Part shown: positions 16,350-24,407 of the stretch, piece after piece
How the letters are laid out: each line of letters begins with the position of its first letter
Numbering within the stretch: the stretch's first letter is position 1
From: Methylobacterium persicinum
GTDB taxonomy: Bacteria; Pseudomonadota; Alphaproteobacteria; Rhizobiales; Beijerinckiaceae
NCBI RefSeq assembly: GCF_022179525.1
Contig: NZ_BPQX01000030.1
Location: forward strand, 1 to 64,000
Direction of reading: 5' to 3'
DNA: 64,000 nt
Translations under genes and position numbers: made by a program
The notes under the pieces: model-generated
What the model saw: the letters and a program-made list of their open reading frames with translations, nothing else
What the model was told of the DNA's origin: nothing
Database searches by the model: none

Positions 16350-16792
16350 GCCGCCGCCGCCCAGGTGAGGGCGTCGTCGCCCCGGAACTGCGCCGTGAAG
16401 TTCACGAGGCCGTTGTTCTGGCTCGTCAGTTCCAGGCTCTCGAAGAACACCGCGCCGGTGTAGGTGCCGCCGCCCTGCGCCGCGCTCTTGTCGATGAGGA
16501 ACTGGTAGCGGTGCGGCGTCTCGGCATTCGCGTCGGCCTGCAGGTCCTGAAAGCGCTTGGCGTCGGCCACGCCCGCCAGCCGGCCGCTCCAGCCGCGCGA
16601 GGTCAGGATGCTCTTGCGGTTCGGGATCGCCAGCGGCGTGTCGCAATCGGGCACCGTCGCGTCCTCGAAGGTGTTCGTCTGCGTCAGCGTCTTCGTCTGC
16701 GCGATGCAGAGGAAGGTGAAGGTCTCCGGCGCGCCGCCGGCCGAGCGCAGCACCCGGAAGCGGTTGCCGGCGAGGAGATCGGGGGAACTCAT
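16346..16792 (-). CDS. Phage major tail tube protein
   Basis: A 148-residue protein starting MSSPDLLAGNRFRVLRSAGG. It has TFTFLCIAQTKTLTQTNTFEDATVPDC early on, then SRGWSGRLAGVADA and a C-terminal FESLELTSQNNGLVNFTAQFRGDDAL. These match the beta-barrel tail tube (TP901-1/GTA-type) family, whose hexameric rings stack around the DNA channel. Size and position (after the DUF3168 tail terminator and before the tail chaperones) agree. The start at 16792 overlaps the upstream stop as ATGA. Confidence 0.83.
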   Translation of the reverse strand: MSSPDLLAGNRFRVLRSAGGAPETFTFLCIAQTKTLTQTNTFEDATVPDCDTPLAIPNRKSILTSRGWSGRLAGVADAKRFQDLQADANAETPHRYQFLIDKSAAQGGGTYTGAVFFESLELTSQNNGLVNFTAQFRGDDALTWAAAA

Positions 16793-17223
16793 GGGGCCGC
16801 GTCCTTGGCGATGGTGGTGGTGAGGTCGAGGAACAGCGCCTTCGGGGCCAGGGGATCGATCACGTCGCCCGCCTGGGTGACGTCGAGGCGGCTCTGCAGG
16901 CTGAAGGGCGCGGGCAGCGCCACGGCCGGGGCGTCCTTCCCGTCGAGGGCGGTCGCGATCGCCTCGATGAGGCGCCAGCCGAGGCTGCGCCCGAAGGCCG
17001 TCGTCACCGCGTAGATCCGGCAGCGGATCTGCCACACCGTGGCGCAGTCGAAGGGCACGCGCTGCCGGTTGATCGGGCCGAGATAGATGTAGGGCGCGCC
17101 CGTGCCGGGCTTGCGGTCGTTCGGCACCTCGTCGAACACCCGGCCCGCCACCAGGGCGGCGACGGCCGGATCGGCCACCAGCAGGTCGGTGATCGCCGCC
17201 ATGAGGGCGGTTTCCGGCGTCAC
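16789..17223 (-). CDS. Tail terminator/completion protein, DUF3168 family
   Basis: The 144-residue product starts at a GTG overlapping the previous stop as GTGA. It opens with TPETALMAAITDLLVADPAVAALV and contains GRVFDEVP, then PYIYLGPINRQRVP, a DUF3168 pattern in which a helix pair is followed by a beta-sheet. Proteins of this family resemble phage tail terminators (gpU-like) that cap the tail at its head-proximal end. The location between the neck proteins and the tail tube gene is as expected. Confidence 0.82.
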   Translation of the reverse strand: MTPETALMAAITDLLVADPAVAALVAGRVFDEVPNDRKPGTGAPYIYLGPINRQRVPFDCATVWQIRCRIYAVTTAFGRSLGWRLIEAIATALDGKDAPAVALPAPFSLQSRLDVTQAGDVIDPLAPKALFLDLTTTIAKDAAP

Positions 17224-17426
17224 GGCGCGGGATCGATCGGCTTCGGCGCGGGCGCGGGCGCGGGCGGCGCCTCGTCGGCGATCCGCTCGCCCGCGCCGCT
17301 CGCCTCGATGATCGCCACATGGGCGCTCGGCACACGCTCGTAGGGCTCCGGCCGCGCGATGTAGATGACCGTCGCGACATCGTTCGCCCGCACGACGATG
17401 TCCCGGCCGACGCGCACCTTCGGCAT
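17220..17426 (-). CDS. Small phage protein, unassigned
   Basis: A 68-residue product beginning MPKVRVGRDIVVRANDVATV, followed by IYIARPEPYERVPSAHVAI and ending in a Pro/Ala-rich tail (APPAPAPAPKPIDPAP). It has no membrane segment or cysteine. It lies two bases after the HK97-gp10-like gene and overlaps the DUF3168 gene by GTGA. Its function is unknown; its size and place suggest a minor neck or connector component. Confidence 0.6.
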   Translation of the reverse strand: MPKVRVGRDIVVRANDVATVIYIARPEPYERVPSAHVAIIEASGAGERIADEAPPAPAPAPKPIDPAP

Positions 17427-17428
17427 GG

Positions 17429-18007
17429 TCACGGCTCTCCCTCGGTCCAGACGGTCGCGGGGGCGTCGGCGAGGCCGTCGCGCCACAGCGCCAGGCCCTC
17501 GCGGACGGCATCCCAGAAGAACGGCTCGGCCGCCACCGCGCCCGCCCCCGCCGCGCCCCGCGCATGCAGGGCGGCGTGGGTGTCGGCGGCGAAGAACGCC
17601 GCGTCGGCGACTACCGCAGTCCGGTGGCCGAACTCCACATGGCGGGCGTAGTCGGCGGCGCCGTGGATGGCGCTCGCCTCCACGGTGATGAGAGACCCGT
17701 CCCTGCGCCAGCCGATCCCGTGCAGCAGGCGCCCGGTATCGACCGGCACCCGGCCGCGCATCGTCTCCACCATCCGCGCCGCCGCCGCCTCGGCCGCGTG
17801 GTCGCCGCGCAGCGCCAGCTTCACCGCGTACTTGGCAATCTGGCCGGAGAGGCGTTCGAGGCCGACGATGTCGGCGGCGGCGTCGAGGAGCCGGAGGCCC
17901 GGCAGCACGCCCGGCGCCCGGCGGAAGGCCCGGGCCGCCGGGGTGATGTCGAGGGCGGACTGGACGCGGCCGGCCCCCGCGGCGAGGTCGCCGAGATCGA
18001 GGCTCAT
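17429..18007 (-). CDS. HK97 gp10-like head-tail (neck) protein
   Basis: The 192-residue protein has a VDTGRLLHGIGWRRDG segment around residue 88 and AADYARHVEFGHRTA around 118, followed by AEPFFWDAVREG. The xVDTGxL...YxxxVExG...PF pattern is the signature of HK97-gp10/putative tail-component proteins, which sit at the neck and help join tails to filled heads. The start ATG at 18007 overlaps the upstream adaptor stop by ATGA. Confidence 0.82.
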   Translation of the reverse strand: MSLDLGDLAAGAGRVQSALDITPAARAFRRAPGVLPGLRLLDAAADIVGLERLSGQIAKYAVKLALRGDHAAEAAAARMVETMRGRVPVDTGRLLHGIGWRRDGSLITVEASAIHGAADYARHVEFGHRTAVVADAAFFAADTHAALHARGAAGAGAVAAEPFFWDAVREGLALWRDGLADAPATVWTEGEP

Positions 18008-18327
18008 GCGCCGCCGAGATGCGAGGAGACGCGCAGGCGGATCAGGCGGCTTCGCCGGTCGGGCAGGCCGACGCCCTCGATGGCGAAGTCCCGGCCGAGG
18101 ATGAGGCAGCGGTCCGCGTTGGTGAGCGTGCGCGACTGGGCCGTGTCGCGCACCACGAGGGTGCCGCTCTCCACGTCCTGCGCCCGGCCGCCCTCGGCGG
18201 CCTCGCGGGACGTTTCCTGGCGGTAATTCCCCCAGAGGGTGAACGCCGCCTCATACGCGCCGCGCTCGCGGCCCTCGCCGGGGCGCTGGAGGAAGGTGAC
18301 CCGCAGGTCGAGCCGGCCGGGATCCAT
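18004..18327 (-). CDS. Phage head-tail adaptor (head closure) protein
   Basis: The 107-residue product starts MDPGRLDLRVTFLQRP and continues to a FTLWGNYRQETSREAAEGGR segment, then TLTNADRCLILG. The LxxRVTFLQ...W.....R..E pattern is that of the phage head-tail joining family that closes the portal after packaging. The start at 18327 overlaps the connector stop as TGATG. Note that the same reading frame stays open far upstream; the ATG at 18327 is chosen by overlap and family length. Confidence 0.82.
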   Translation of the reverse strand: MDPGRLDLRVTFLQRPGEGRERGAYEAAFTLWGNYRQETSREAAEGGRAQDVESGTLVVRDTAQSRTLTNADRCLILGRDFAIEGVGLPDRRSRLIRLRVSSHLGGA

Positions 18328-18905
18328 CACCCGTTCCCCCAGCGGCGGAAAGGCGCCAGCAGGGCCGCCACGGCGCGGTTCCCAGCGAGGGCGACGTCGC
18401 CGAGGCGGTTCTCGTAGAGCAGCGCGATCATGATCAGCATGGCCTGCAGGATCGGCGGCGGCACGGCGTGGGCGGCACCGCCATCGGCGGCGGGCGGGTA
18501 GCCGGCCCGGTAGCGCAGGCGCACCGCGTCGGGCCGCGCCGCGGTCGCCGGCCAGGTCTGGCCGGGCGCGGGCAGGAGCACGTCGCCGTCGAGGAGGCAG
18601 GCGGATGGCGGGAGGGTGGCCGCGCGGCCGTCCGGGGCCGTGAAGGACACCGCGACGATCCCGTTCACCGGGCCGCACGGCAGGGGGACGCCGTCGAGGG
18701 CGGGGAAACCCGGCGCACGGAGTTCGAGGATCTGCGGCCCGAGGGACGCGCCGAGCCAGCCGCCCGGCCCGTCGCAATGGGCCTGGGCGACCGCGATGAG
18801 GTCGCGCAGGGTGTCGTCGGCCTCGTCGGTGTCCGGACGGACATGCGCCTTCACCTGGGCGAGGGTGAGCAGAGCAGGCGGCGGCTCGACGACGGTGGGG
18901 GTCAC
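18327..18905 (-). CDS. Phage head-tail connector protein
   Basis: A protein of about 192 residues from a GTG at 18905 (upstream in-frame starts would add an Arg/Pro-rich leader with no family character). LLTLAQVKAHVRPDTDEADDTLRDLI and AVAQAHCDGPGGWLG are the helical start of the gp6/connector family, and DAVRLRYRAGY followed by VPPPILQAMLIMIALLYENR is its conserved C-terminal pair of helices. Such dodecameric connectors attach below the portal. Proteins of this family are typically 180-200 residues. Confidence 0.82.
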   Translation of the reverse strand: MTPTVVEPPPALLTLAQVKAHVRPDTDEADDTLRDLIAVAQAHCDGPGGWLGASLGPQILELRAPGFPALDGVPLPCGPVNGIVAVSFTAPDGRAATLPPSACLLDGDVLLPAPGQTWPATAARPDAVRLRYRAGYPPAADGGAAHAVPPPILQAMLIMIALLYENRLGDVALAGNRAVAALLAPFRRWGNG

Positions 18906-19146
18906 GGCCGCCCGGCCGGCGCGGCCCGGCGGCGGCGGTCGGCGTCGAGGTCCCGTTGCGACACCTGATGTGGGGCGCCAGCGGCGGATCCTCGCGGCCG
19001 TCGAGGGATTCGACCGGCTCGGCATGGTCGAGGCGCTGCAGGTCCCGCGCATGGGCGAGGTCCGTCTCGAACCGGTCGCCGGCTTCGACGAGGCCGTTCC
19101 TGTCGCTGCGCAGGCGGGGATTGTGGAAGGTGGTCTTGGCCGTCAT
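18902..19146 (-). CDS. Small hypothetical phage protein, probably frameshifted
   Basis: From the ATG at 19146 the sequence MTAKTTFHNPRLRSDRNGLV, then EAGDRFETDLAHARDLQRLDHAEP, looks like a genuine small phage protein. Beyond about residue 50 this frame degenerates and finds no stop until 18004, through two other genes. A neighbouring frame ends at 18902 with a GTGA overlap onto the connector start, the spacing used by every other gene here. A frame change near 18980-19000 is therefore suspected. Function unknown. Confidence 0.4.
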
Positions 19147-19234
19147 GGCGACGAGATCGGACAAACGGAATTCTCCAGGGGGCACGAGCAGGGGGCACGA
19201 GCAGGGGGCAGGAGGATGAGGAGGCGCGCGGGGA

Positions 19235-20368
19235 TCAGCCGCCGGACTGGGCCGCGAAGGTGCCCTTGATGAGCGCCTGGGGCCGCCGCACGACGAGGGC
19301 GAGGCGTTCCTCGGCCAGCAGCGTCACCATGTTCTTCACGAAGTTGTCCCGGTCCTCGGTGGAGATCAGGACGGCCGCATCCTCGCGGTCGAAGATCTGC
19401 GCCGCGTAGCGCAACGCCCCGGTGAGGAAGGCGTTCTGCGGCATCGCCAGGGAGACGGCGACCGGCAGGCCCCAGAGCGTCGGGCCGATCAGGCCGGCGG
19501 GGTTCGCCCAGATGTAGCGGCCTTGAGAATCCTTCGTGAGCTCGATCGCCGCCCAATCGGCCGGGTTCAGGACGTGGCCCGTCGCCGGATAGAGGGCGAG
19601 CGTCGCCTGGAGCATGGCGAGGCGGATCCGGTCGATCCGCGTCTCGCCCGCCACCGTCACGCCGGTCGGGGCGGCATAGGCCGTCGCCTGCGGCATCAGG
19701 CCGAGGAGGTTGGTGCCGGTGCCGTCGCCGAGGAGGAGTTGCTGTTCCTCGGCGAATTCCAGCCCGTAGCGCAACTCGCCGTCGATCTCGCTCTGCAATT
19801 GCGGCGCGTCGGACAGGATCTGCTTCGAGGCCGGGATCCAGTGGGCGATGGTCGCCACCTTGGTGTTGGTGATGTCCCACTGGATGTCCGATTGCGGCTT
19901 GGCCGCGGACGGGTTTTCCGCGACCGTCGCCGCGTTCAGGGTGCGCACGGTCTGGCGGGCATACTCGATGATGCTCGACGCGGTGCGGCCCGGCATCAGC
20001 AGAGCGCGGATCGTCAGGGGCCGCCGCGGCAGGTCCCTCCCGTCGACCCGGTCGGCCGGCACGAGGGCTGTGGTGGCCGACACGCCCGTGGCCGAGGCCG
20101 CGGTGATCGCCTTGACCTCGACGGCGAGGGAGCCCTTCCAGCTGTCGCCGCGCTGGCCCGCCGCCTTCACCGCCTCGCTCTCGGCGACGCGCTGGCCGGG
20201 CGTCTTGCGCGCGAGAACGGCGCGACGGAGGCCGAGCTCAATGCATGATTCGGGTAGGCCGAAGGAAGCCGCGAGAGCGCCACCAATGTGCGCGGCGCCA
20301 ACCGAAAGAAGCTCGCCGACCGGATTGCCGACCGCTGGGACGGCAACGCTATTCCCGCACCTCAGCAC
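19235..20368 (-). CDS. HK97-like major capsid protein, truncated at the N-terminus
   Basis: The open frame gives up to 377 residues. The capsid fold is clear from about residue 85 (LVPADRVDGRDLPRRPLTIR): the segments TIAHWIPASKQILSDAP, EIDGELRYGLEFAEEQQLL and GDGTGTNLLG are hallmark E-loop and P-domain sequences of HK97-type capsids. The first 50 residues, from a GTG at 20368, look unrelated, and the usual long delta/scaffold region is mostly missing. The junction lies near 20220-20250. Upstream protease and portal genes are absent, the next feature being tRNA-Asn, so this appears to be a deletion fusion and not a functional start. Confidence 0.8.
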   Translation of the reverse strand: MLRCGNSVAVPAVGNPVGELLSVGAAHIGGALAASFGLPESCIELGLRRAVLARKTPGQRVAESEAVKAAGQRGDSWKGSLAVEVKAITAASATGVSATTALVPADRVDGRDLPRRPLTIRALLMPGRTASSIIEYARQTVRTLNAATVAENPSAAKPQSDIQWDITNTKVATIAHWIPASKQILSDAPQLQSEIDGELRYGLEFAEEQQLLLGDGTGTNLLGLMPQATAYAAPTGVTVAGETRIDRIRLAMLQATLALYPATGHVLNPADWAAIELTKDSQGRYIWANPAGLIGPTLWGLPVAVSLAMPQNAFLTGALRYAAQIFDREDAAVLISTEDRDNFVKNMVTLLAEERLALVVRRPQALIKGTFAAQSGG

Positions 20369-20423
20369 CCGGTGCGGGAGCGAGATCAGAAAGCCGAGAC
20401 TTTCGAAGATGTTGGAAGTTTGA

Positions 20424-20499
20424 TGGCTCCCCGAGCAGGACTCGAACCTGCGACAAGGCGATTAACAGTCGCCTGCTCTACCAACTGAGCTATCGGGGA
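20424..20499 (-). tRNA. tRNA-Asn (GTT)
   Basis: The minus strand folds into a full cloverleaf of 76 bases with the anticodon loop ctGTTaa, a TTCGAGT T-arm, a 7-bp acceptor stem (TCCCCGA with TCGGGGA) and an encoded CCA end at 20424-20426. Its 3' end faces the prophage remnant, as expected for integration into a tRNA 3' end. Confidence 0.95.
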
Positions 20500-20714
20500 T
20501 CGCGGAGCTGTCTCTACACAGGGTGGCCGAGCTGCGCAAGAGCCCATTGGGACGATAAATGTCGACGGACCGCCCGTGGCCGGTTGGGCACGGCAAAGCC
20601 ATCCGCCGGCAGTGCTGGTTCAGAGGACAAGTGGGAAGCGTTGCGGCACACAACGCGAAGGATACGTGGCCCCTGAGACGGGGTCTGCGTCACGATCAAT
20701 TTGTCAGGGAAGGA

Positions 20715-20788
20715 TGGAGGCCTCGGAGGGAATCGAACCCCCGTACAAGGATTTGCAGTCCTCTGCGTAACCACTCCGCCACGAGGCC
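20715..20788 (-). tRNA. tRNA-Cys (GCA)
   Basis: A 74-base cloverleaf on the minus strand with the anticodon loop ctGCAaa, acceptor stem GGCCTCG/CGAGGCC, discriminator T (typical of tRNA-Cys) and an encoded CCA. It lies 215 bases upstream of tRNA-Asn on the same strand; the spacer shows nothing recognisable. Confidence 0.95.
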
Positions 20789-20892
20789 ATACCGTCCGCG
20801 GCACAGGCCGCGCGGGGCCTGGCGGACGGCCCCGGAGACCGCGTCTCTAGCAGAGGTCGACCCCGGCAGGCAACGGTTGCGACGCCCTCAAT

Positions 20893-21747
20893 TCACGTCT
20901 GCCACACCCGGGGCATCGGAAGGCCGCGATACAGGGTCAGGAACCGCGTGATCCGCTCGCGCACGGGCCCCACGGAGCGCCCCAGCATCCGCAAAGCCAG
21001 ATGCCCGTTCCAGGCGCTGGCGGCAGTCTCCACCCCCTCCCCCGCCCGATGGAGATCCTCCAGCAGGGCGCGGGCCTCTTCCAGGCGCCCCTCCGCACCC
21101 GGCGAGGCGTCGAGCAGGGTCGCCGCCGCGCCGGCACCGCCGCCGATGGCCGCCCGGGCGAGGAGATCGGAGATCGCTCCGTCGAGTCGGGCCGTGTCGG
21201 CGTAGACGAGACGCCCGCCCCGCCGCACCCGCCACGCGTCCACGAAGAGACCGTCCCCGATCCGCTCCTCCCGCGCCGCGCGGCCGAAGGCGACGATTTC
21301 GACGGCCAGCAGGGCCGCGCCGGGGGCGAGGTCCGCCTCGAAGCGCCGCCGCAGCCGCGCCCGGTCGAACAGGATCGTCTCCTGCGGCAGCCACGCGAGG
21401 CGCGCGCCGTCGCCGATCCGTACGATGTTGTCGATCCGGCTCTCGGGGCCGTCCGAACGGTAGACCTTCTCCGCCGCGGTGGTGGTGAAGACAAGGTCGC
21501 TCCCCGCCGCGAGGTCGAGGCCCACGTGGAAGACGTCGCCGCAGGCAATGCCGCCCGCGGTGTTGACCAGCACGGCCTCAAGCGCGCCGCCGACCCGGGG
21601 GAAGCGCAGCCGCGAGGGGCCGGCCTCCGAGAGGTCGTCGATGCGGGTCGGACCGGCCTCCCCCACCGAGCACACCGCGAGCCGGACCGTCCCCACCGAG
21701 CGCTGCCGGCCAGCAGGAGTTGCCCCTTCCGTGGGCATCGCCCTCAT
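20893..21747 (-). CDS. ureD: Urease accessory protein UreD
   Basis: A 284-residue protein of the UreD/UreH family, a scaffold that with UreF and UreG loads nickel into the urease active site. Diagnostic segments are VNTAGGIACGDVFHVGLDLA (around residue 60), TTTAAEKVYRS, WLPQETILFDRARLRRRFE and FGRAAREE. The usual length is 270-290. The start ATG at 21747 overlaps the arginase stop as ATGA (an ATG three codons on is also possible). No other urease genes are in the window; they may lie elsewhere. Pairing with arginase means urea made from arginine is channelled to urease. Confidence 0.92.
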   Translation of the reverse strand: MRAMPTEGATPAGRQRSVGTVRLAVCSVGEAGPTRIDDLSEAGPSRLRFPRVGGALEAVLVNTAGGIACGDVFHVGLDLAAGSDLVFTTTAAEKVYRSDGPESRIDNIVRIGDGARLAWLPQETILFDRARLRRRFEADLAPGAALLAVEIVAFGRAAREERIGDGLFVDAWRVRRGGRLVYADTARLDGAISDLLARAAIGGGAGAAATLLDASPGAEGRLEEARALLEDLHRAGEGVETAASAWNGHLALRMLGRSVGPVRERITRFLTLYRGLPMPRVWQT

Positions 21748-22754
21748 GCCCGGCCTGCCTGTTCCGTAGGCAGATCCTCCGGAATCGTGGGCGAGCGATC
21801 GAGGATGCGCCGTCCGAACAGGCTGGCGACCAGCTCCACCAGCACCCGTGCGGAGCGTCCGCGCTCGTCGAGGAACGGGTTGAGCTCCACCACGTCGAGG
21901 GAGCGCACAAGGGCGCAATCGTGCAGCATCTCCATGATCAGGTGTGCTTCCCGGAAGGTGGCGCCACCGGGGACTGCGGTGCCGACCGCCGGCGCCACCG
22001 ACGGATCGAGGAAGTCGATGTCGAGGCTGACATGGAGGTGGGCCCCCTCAGCGGCAGCCCGTTCCAGCACCCGGCGCAGGGGCGCCACGACGCCGAACTC
22101 GTCGATGGCCCTCATGTCGGTGACGCCGACCCGCCGGGCCCGGACGAGGGCCCGCTCCCCGGCATCCACAGAGCGGAGTCCGAACAGGTGGACTCGCTGC
22201 GGGTCGAGGGGCGGCGGGGCGGGCTGACGGAACAGGCCCGTGAAGCCCGGCTCGCCGCACAACGCCGCGAGCGGCATGCCGTGCACGTTGCCGGAGGGCG
22301 ATGTCTCGGGGGTGTTGAAGTCGGCATGGGCATCGAGCCACAGGACCCTCAGGGGCTGCCCGACCCGGGCGCAGTGGCGCATGGCCCCATCCACCGAGCC
22401 GAGGGACAGGCTGTGATCGCCCCCGGCCGCCACCGGCAAGTCCCCGGCATCCAGGGCCGCCTCCACCGCCTCCGACAGCACAGTCGCCCAGGCGGCCACC
22501 GCCGGGAGGCCCGTTTCCCCCGGATGGAGTCCCGCGGGGGCGAGGTCGCCCCGATCCTCCACCGCGTGGCCGAGATCCCTGAGGGTCCGCACGAGGCCTG
22601 CGGTGCGCAGGGCGGCCGGACCCATCAGGGCGCCGGGCTCGCTGGTGCCCACCTCGATGGGCGCGCCGATCAGGGCGATGCGCTGCGGGGACTCGGGGGA
22701 ATCGCGCATCGGAGTTCCATCGAAGGTCGCGGGTTTCCGCAGGACGTAGCCCAT
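21744..22754 (-). CDS. rocF: Arginase (ureohydrolase family)
   Basis: The 336-residue protein carries all metal-binding motifs of the Mn-dependent ureohydrolases: GGDHS (111-115), DAHAD (141-145) and SLDIDFLDP (243-251), and its RIALIGAPIEVGTSEPGALMGPAALR opening is typical of arginases rather than agmatinases. It would hydrolyse arginine to ornithine and urea. The ATG at 22754 has GAGG upstream; an alternative ATG at 22709 has GGA and would remove a 15-residue leader unlike the family. It overlaps ureD by ATGA, forming an arginase-ureD operon divergent from the urea transporter operon. Agmatinase or guanidinobutyrase activity cannot be excluded. Confidence 0.88.
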   Translation of the reverse strand: MGYVLRKPATFDGTPMRDSPESPQRIALIGAPIEVGTSEPGALMGPAALRTAGLVRTLRDLGHAVEDRGDLAPAGLHPGETGLPAVAAWATVLSEAVEAALDAGDLPVAAGGDHSLSLGSVDGAMRHCARVGQPLRVLWLDAHADFNTPETSPSGNVHGMPLAALCGEPGFTGLFRQPAPPPLDPQRVHLFGLRSVDAGERALVRARRVGVTDMRAIDEFGVVAPLRRVLERAAAEGAHLHVSLDIDFLDPSVAPAVGTAVPGGATFREAHLIMEMLHDCALVRSLDVVELNPFLDERGRSARVLVELVASLFGRRILDRSPTIPEDLPTEQAGRA

Positions 22755-22805
22755 CGGAAGCCTCTTCTACCACGCCCGCAGGCAGACCTGGACTGCCCAA
22801 AAAAC

Positions 22806-22820
22806 TGGCATGCGCATTGC
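22806..22820 (+). promoter_or_regulatory. Sigma-54 type promoter of the urt operon
   Basis: TGGCATG-cgca-TTGC matches the RpoN consensus TGGCACG-N4-TTGC at every key base, with the invariant GG and GC ten bases apart. It lies 41 bases upstream of the urtA start, pointing toward it. RpoN promoters need an activator; NtrC under nitrogen limitation is the natural candidate for a urea transporter. Confidence 0.75.
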
Positions 22821-22860
22821 GAAGGCTGCCTCGTCTCGTGCAGACCAAAAGGGGTAGACC

Positions 22861-24156
22861 GTGATAGCTTGGAAGACCTGGAGTTCGGCCGCGGCCCTGG
22901 CCGCCGGACTGAGCCTGAGCGCGCTCGCCACCGGCGCCGCACGGGCGGAGGAGACCATCAAGGTCGGCATCCTGCACTCGCTCTCGGGCACGATGGCGAT
23001 CTCCGAGACCACCCTGAAGGACGCGATGCTCATGCTCATCGCCGAGCAGAACGCCAAGGGCGGCGTGCTCGGCAAGAAGCTGGAGCCGGTGGTGGTCGAT
23101 CCGGCCTCGAACTGGCCGCTCTTCGCCGAGAAGGCCCGCGAGCTCATCAGCAAGGACAAGGTCTCGGCCGTGTTCGGTTGCTGGACCAGCGTGTCGCGCA
23201 AGTCCGTGCTGCCGGTCTTCAAGGAACTCGACAACATCCTGTTCTACCCCGTCCAGTACGAGGGCGAGGAGAGCGAGCGCAACGTGTTCTACACCGGGGC
23301 CGCGCCGAACCAGCAGGCGATCCCGGCGGTCGATTACTTGATGTCCGAGGATGGCGGCGGCGCCAAGCGCTGGGTGCTGGAGGGTACGGATTACGTCTAC
23401 CCGCGCACCACCAACAAGATCCTCGAAGCCTACCTCAAGTCCAAGGGGGTCAAGGACGAGGACATCCTAATCAATTACACGCCCTTCGGCTTCTCGGATT
23501 GGCAGACCGAGGTGTCGAAGATCAAGGCGTTTGGCTCGGCCGGCAAGAAGACCGCCGTGGTCTCGACAATCAACGGCGACGCCAACGTGCCGTTCTACAA
23601 GGAGCTCGGCAACCAGGGCATCAAGGCCACCGACATACCGGTCGTCGCCTTCTCTGTGGGCGAAGAGGAACTGGCCGGCATCGACGCCAAGCCCCTCGTC
23701 GGGCACCTCGCGGCGTGGAACTATTTCGAATCGATCAAGACGCCGGAGAACGAGGAGTTCATCAAGAAGTGGCAGGCCTATAAGAATAACCCGAAGGCCG
23801 TCACCAACGACCCGATGGAGGCGCACTATATCGGCTTCAACATGTGGGTGAAGGCGGTCGAGAAGGCCGGCACGACGGACCCGGACAAGGTCATCGCCGC
23901 CCTGCCCGGCATCGAGCAGAAGAACCTCACCGGCGGCACCGCCACGATGCTCCCCAACCACCACATCACCAAGCCTGTCTTCATCGGTGAGATCGAGGCG
24001 AACGGTCAGTTCGACGTGGTGTGGAAGACCGACAAGCTGATCCCCGGCGAGGCGTGGTCGAAGCAGCTCGAGGGCTCGAAGGACCTCGAGGCCGATTGGG
24101 TGAAGCTCAACTGCGGCAACTACAACACCAAGACCAAGAAGTGCGGCGGGGCGTGA
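22861..24156 (+). CDS. urtA: Urea ABC transporter substrate-binding protein UrtA
   Basis: A 431-residue periplasmic binding protein starting at GTG, with a signal peptide of about 29 residues (cleavage after GAARA). The mature start ETIKVGILHSLSGTMAISE and the segments FGCWTSVSRKSVLPVF, LFYPVQYEGEE and TPFGFSDWQTEV are specific to urea-type (UrtA/FmdD) members of the Leu/Ile/Val-binding family; the C-terminus has a short Cys-containing tail. It delivers urea or short amides to UrtBC. It is the first gene of urtABCDE and follows a sigma-54 promoter. A hairpin-rich repeat separates it from urtB, which may give it higher expression than the rest. Confidence 0.95.
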   Translation: MIAWKTWSSAAALAAGLSLSALATGAARAEETIKVGILHSLSGTMAISETTLKDAMLMLIAEQNAKGGVLGKKLEPVVVDPASNWPLFAEKARELISKDKVSAVFGCWTSVSRKSVLPVFKELDNILFYPVQYEGEESERNVFYTGAAPNQQAIPAVDYLMSEDGGGAKRWVLEGTDYVYPRTTNKILEAYLKSKGVKDEDILINYTPFGFSDWQTEVSKIKAFGSAGKKTAVVSTINGDANVPFYKELGNQGIKATDIPVVAFSVGEEELAGIDAKPLVGHLAAWNYFESIKTPENEEFIKKWQAYKNNPKAVTNDPMEAHYIGFNMWVKAVEKAGTTDPDKVIAALPGIEQKNLTGGTATMLPNHHITKPVFIGEIEANGQFDVVWKTDKLIPGEAWSKQLEGSKDLEADWVKLNCGNYNTKTKKCGGA

Positions 24157-24163
24157 GTGGGAT

Positions 24164-24356
24164 CCCTCTCCCCGTTTGCGGGGAGAGGGCTTCGGCGACC
24201 TCGTCGTCGCCGAAGCGAGGCGGCAGCCGAAGGTGAGGGGGCGGGACGGAGGCGTCGCATCCTGTAAGCCCCCTCACCGCCGCTCCGGCTTCGCTTTCGC
24301 TTCCCACGGACACGACAAGGTGTCCGTGGGCCTCTCCCCGCAGGCGGGGAGAGGGG
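24164..24356 (+). repeat. Palindromic intergenic repeat, copy 1, between urtA and urtB
   Basis: It begins with an 11-base perfect stem CCCTCTCCCCG/CGGGGAGAGGG with a four-base loop, eight bases after the urtA stop, and ends with a similar CTCTCCCCG...CGGGGAGAG stem. In between are further short palindromes (CTTCGGCGAC...GTCGCCGAAG and CCACGGACAC...GTGTCCGTGG). The whole element is repeated in reverse orientation at 25995-26190. The first stem-loop may also attenuate transcription after urtA. Confidence 0.85.
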
Positions 24357-24407
24357 TACCGGTGCCCTGTCCTGAGAGGGCTTCGGCTCATCCGAGAGGA
24401 CAAACGA

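Larger units (their letters stand above)
2310..20423 (-). mobile_element. Siphovirus-type prophage remnant next to tRNA-Asn
   Basis: About 18 kb of structural phage genes run on the minus strand in canonical order: capsid, head-tail connectors, tail terminator, tail tube, tail chaperones, tape measure, tail-tip proteins, fibres/tailspike, endolysin, holins. No integrase, repressor, terminase, portal or prohead protease is present. The capsid gene lacks its normal N-terminus and lies within 60 bases of the 3' end of tRNA-Asn, so the early and packaging half has probably been deleted up to the integration site. The left edge is approximate. The tail module resembles GTA-like and HK97-like systems. 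With no packaging genes, production of phage from this locus alone is not expected. Confidence 0.85.

Noticed and set aside
20245-20488. Plus-strand frame over the capsid/tRNA junction (NVRGANRKKLADRIADRW segment)
   Set aside because: The charged segment looks faintly like a DNA-binding phage protein end, but the frame runs through tRNA-Asn without a stop and has no credible start, so it was not called.
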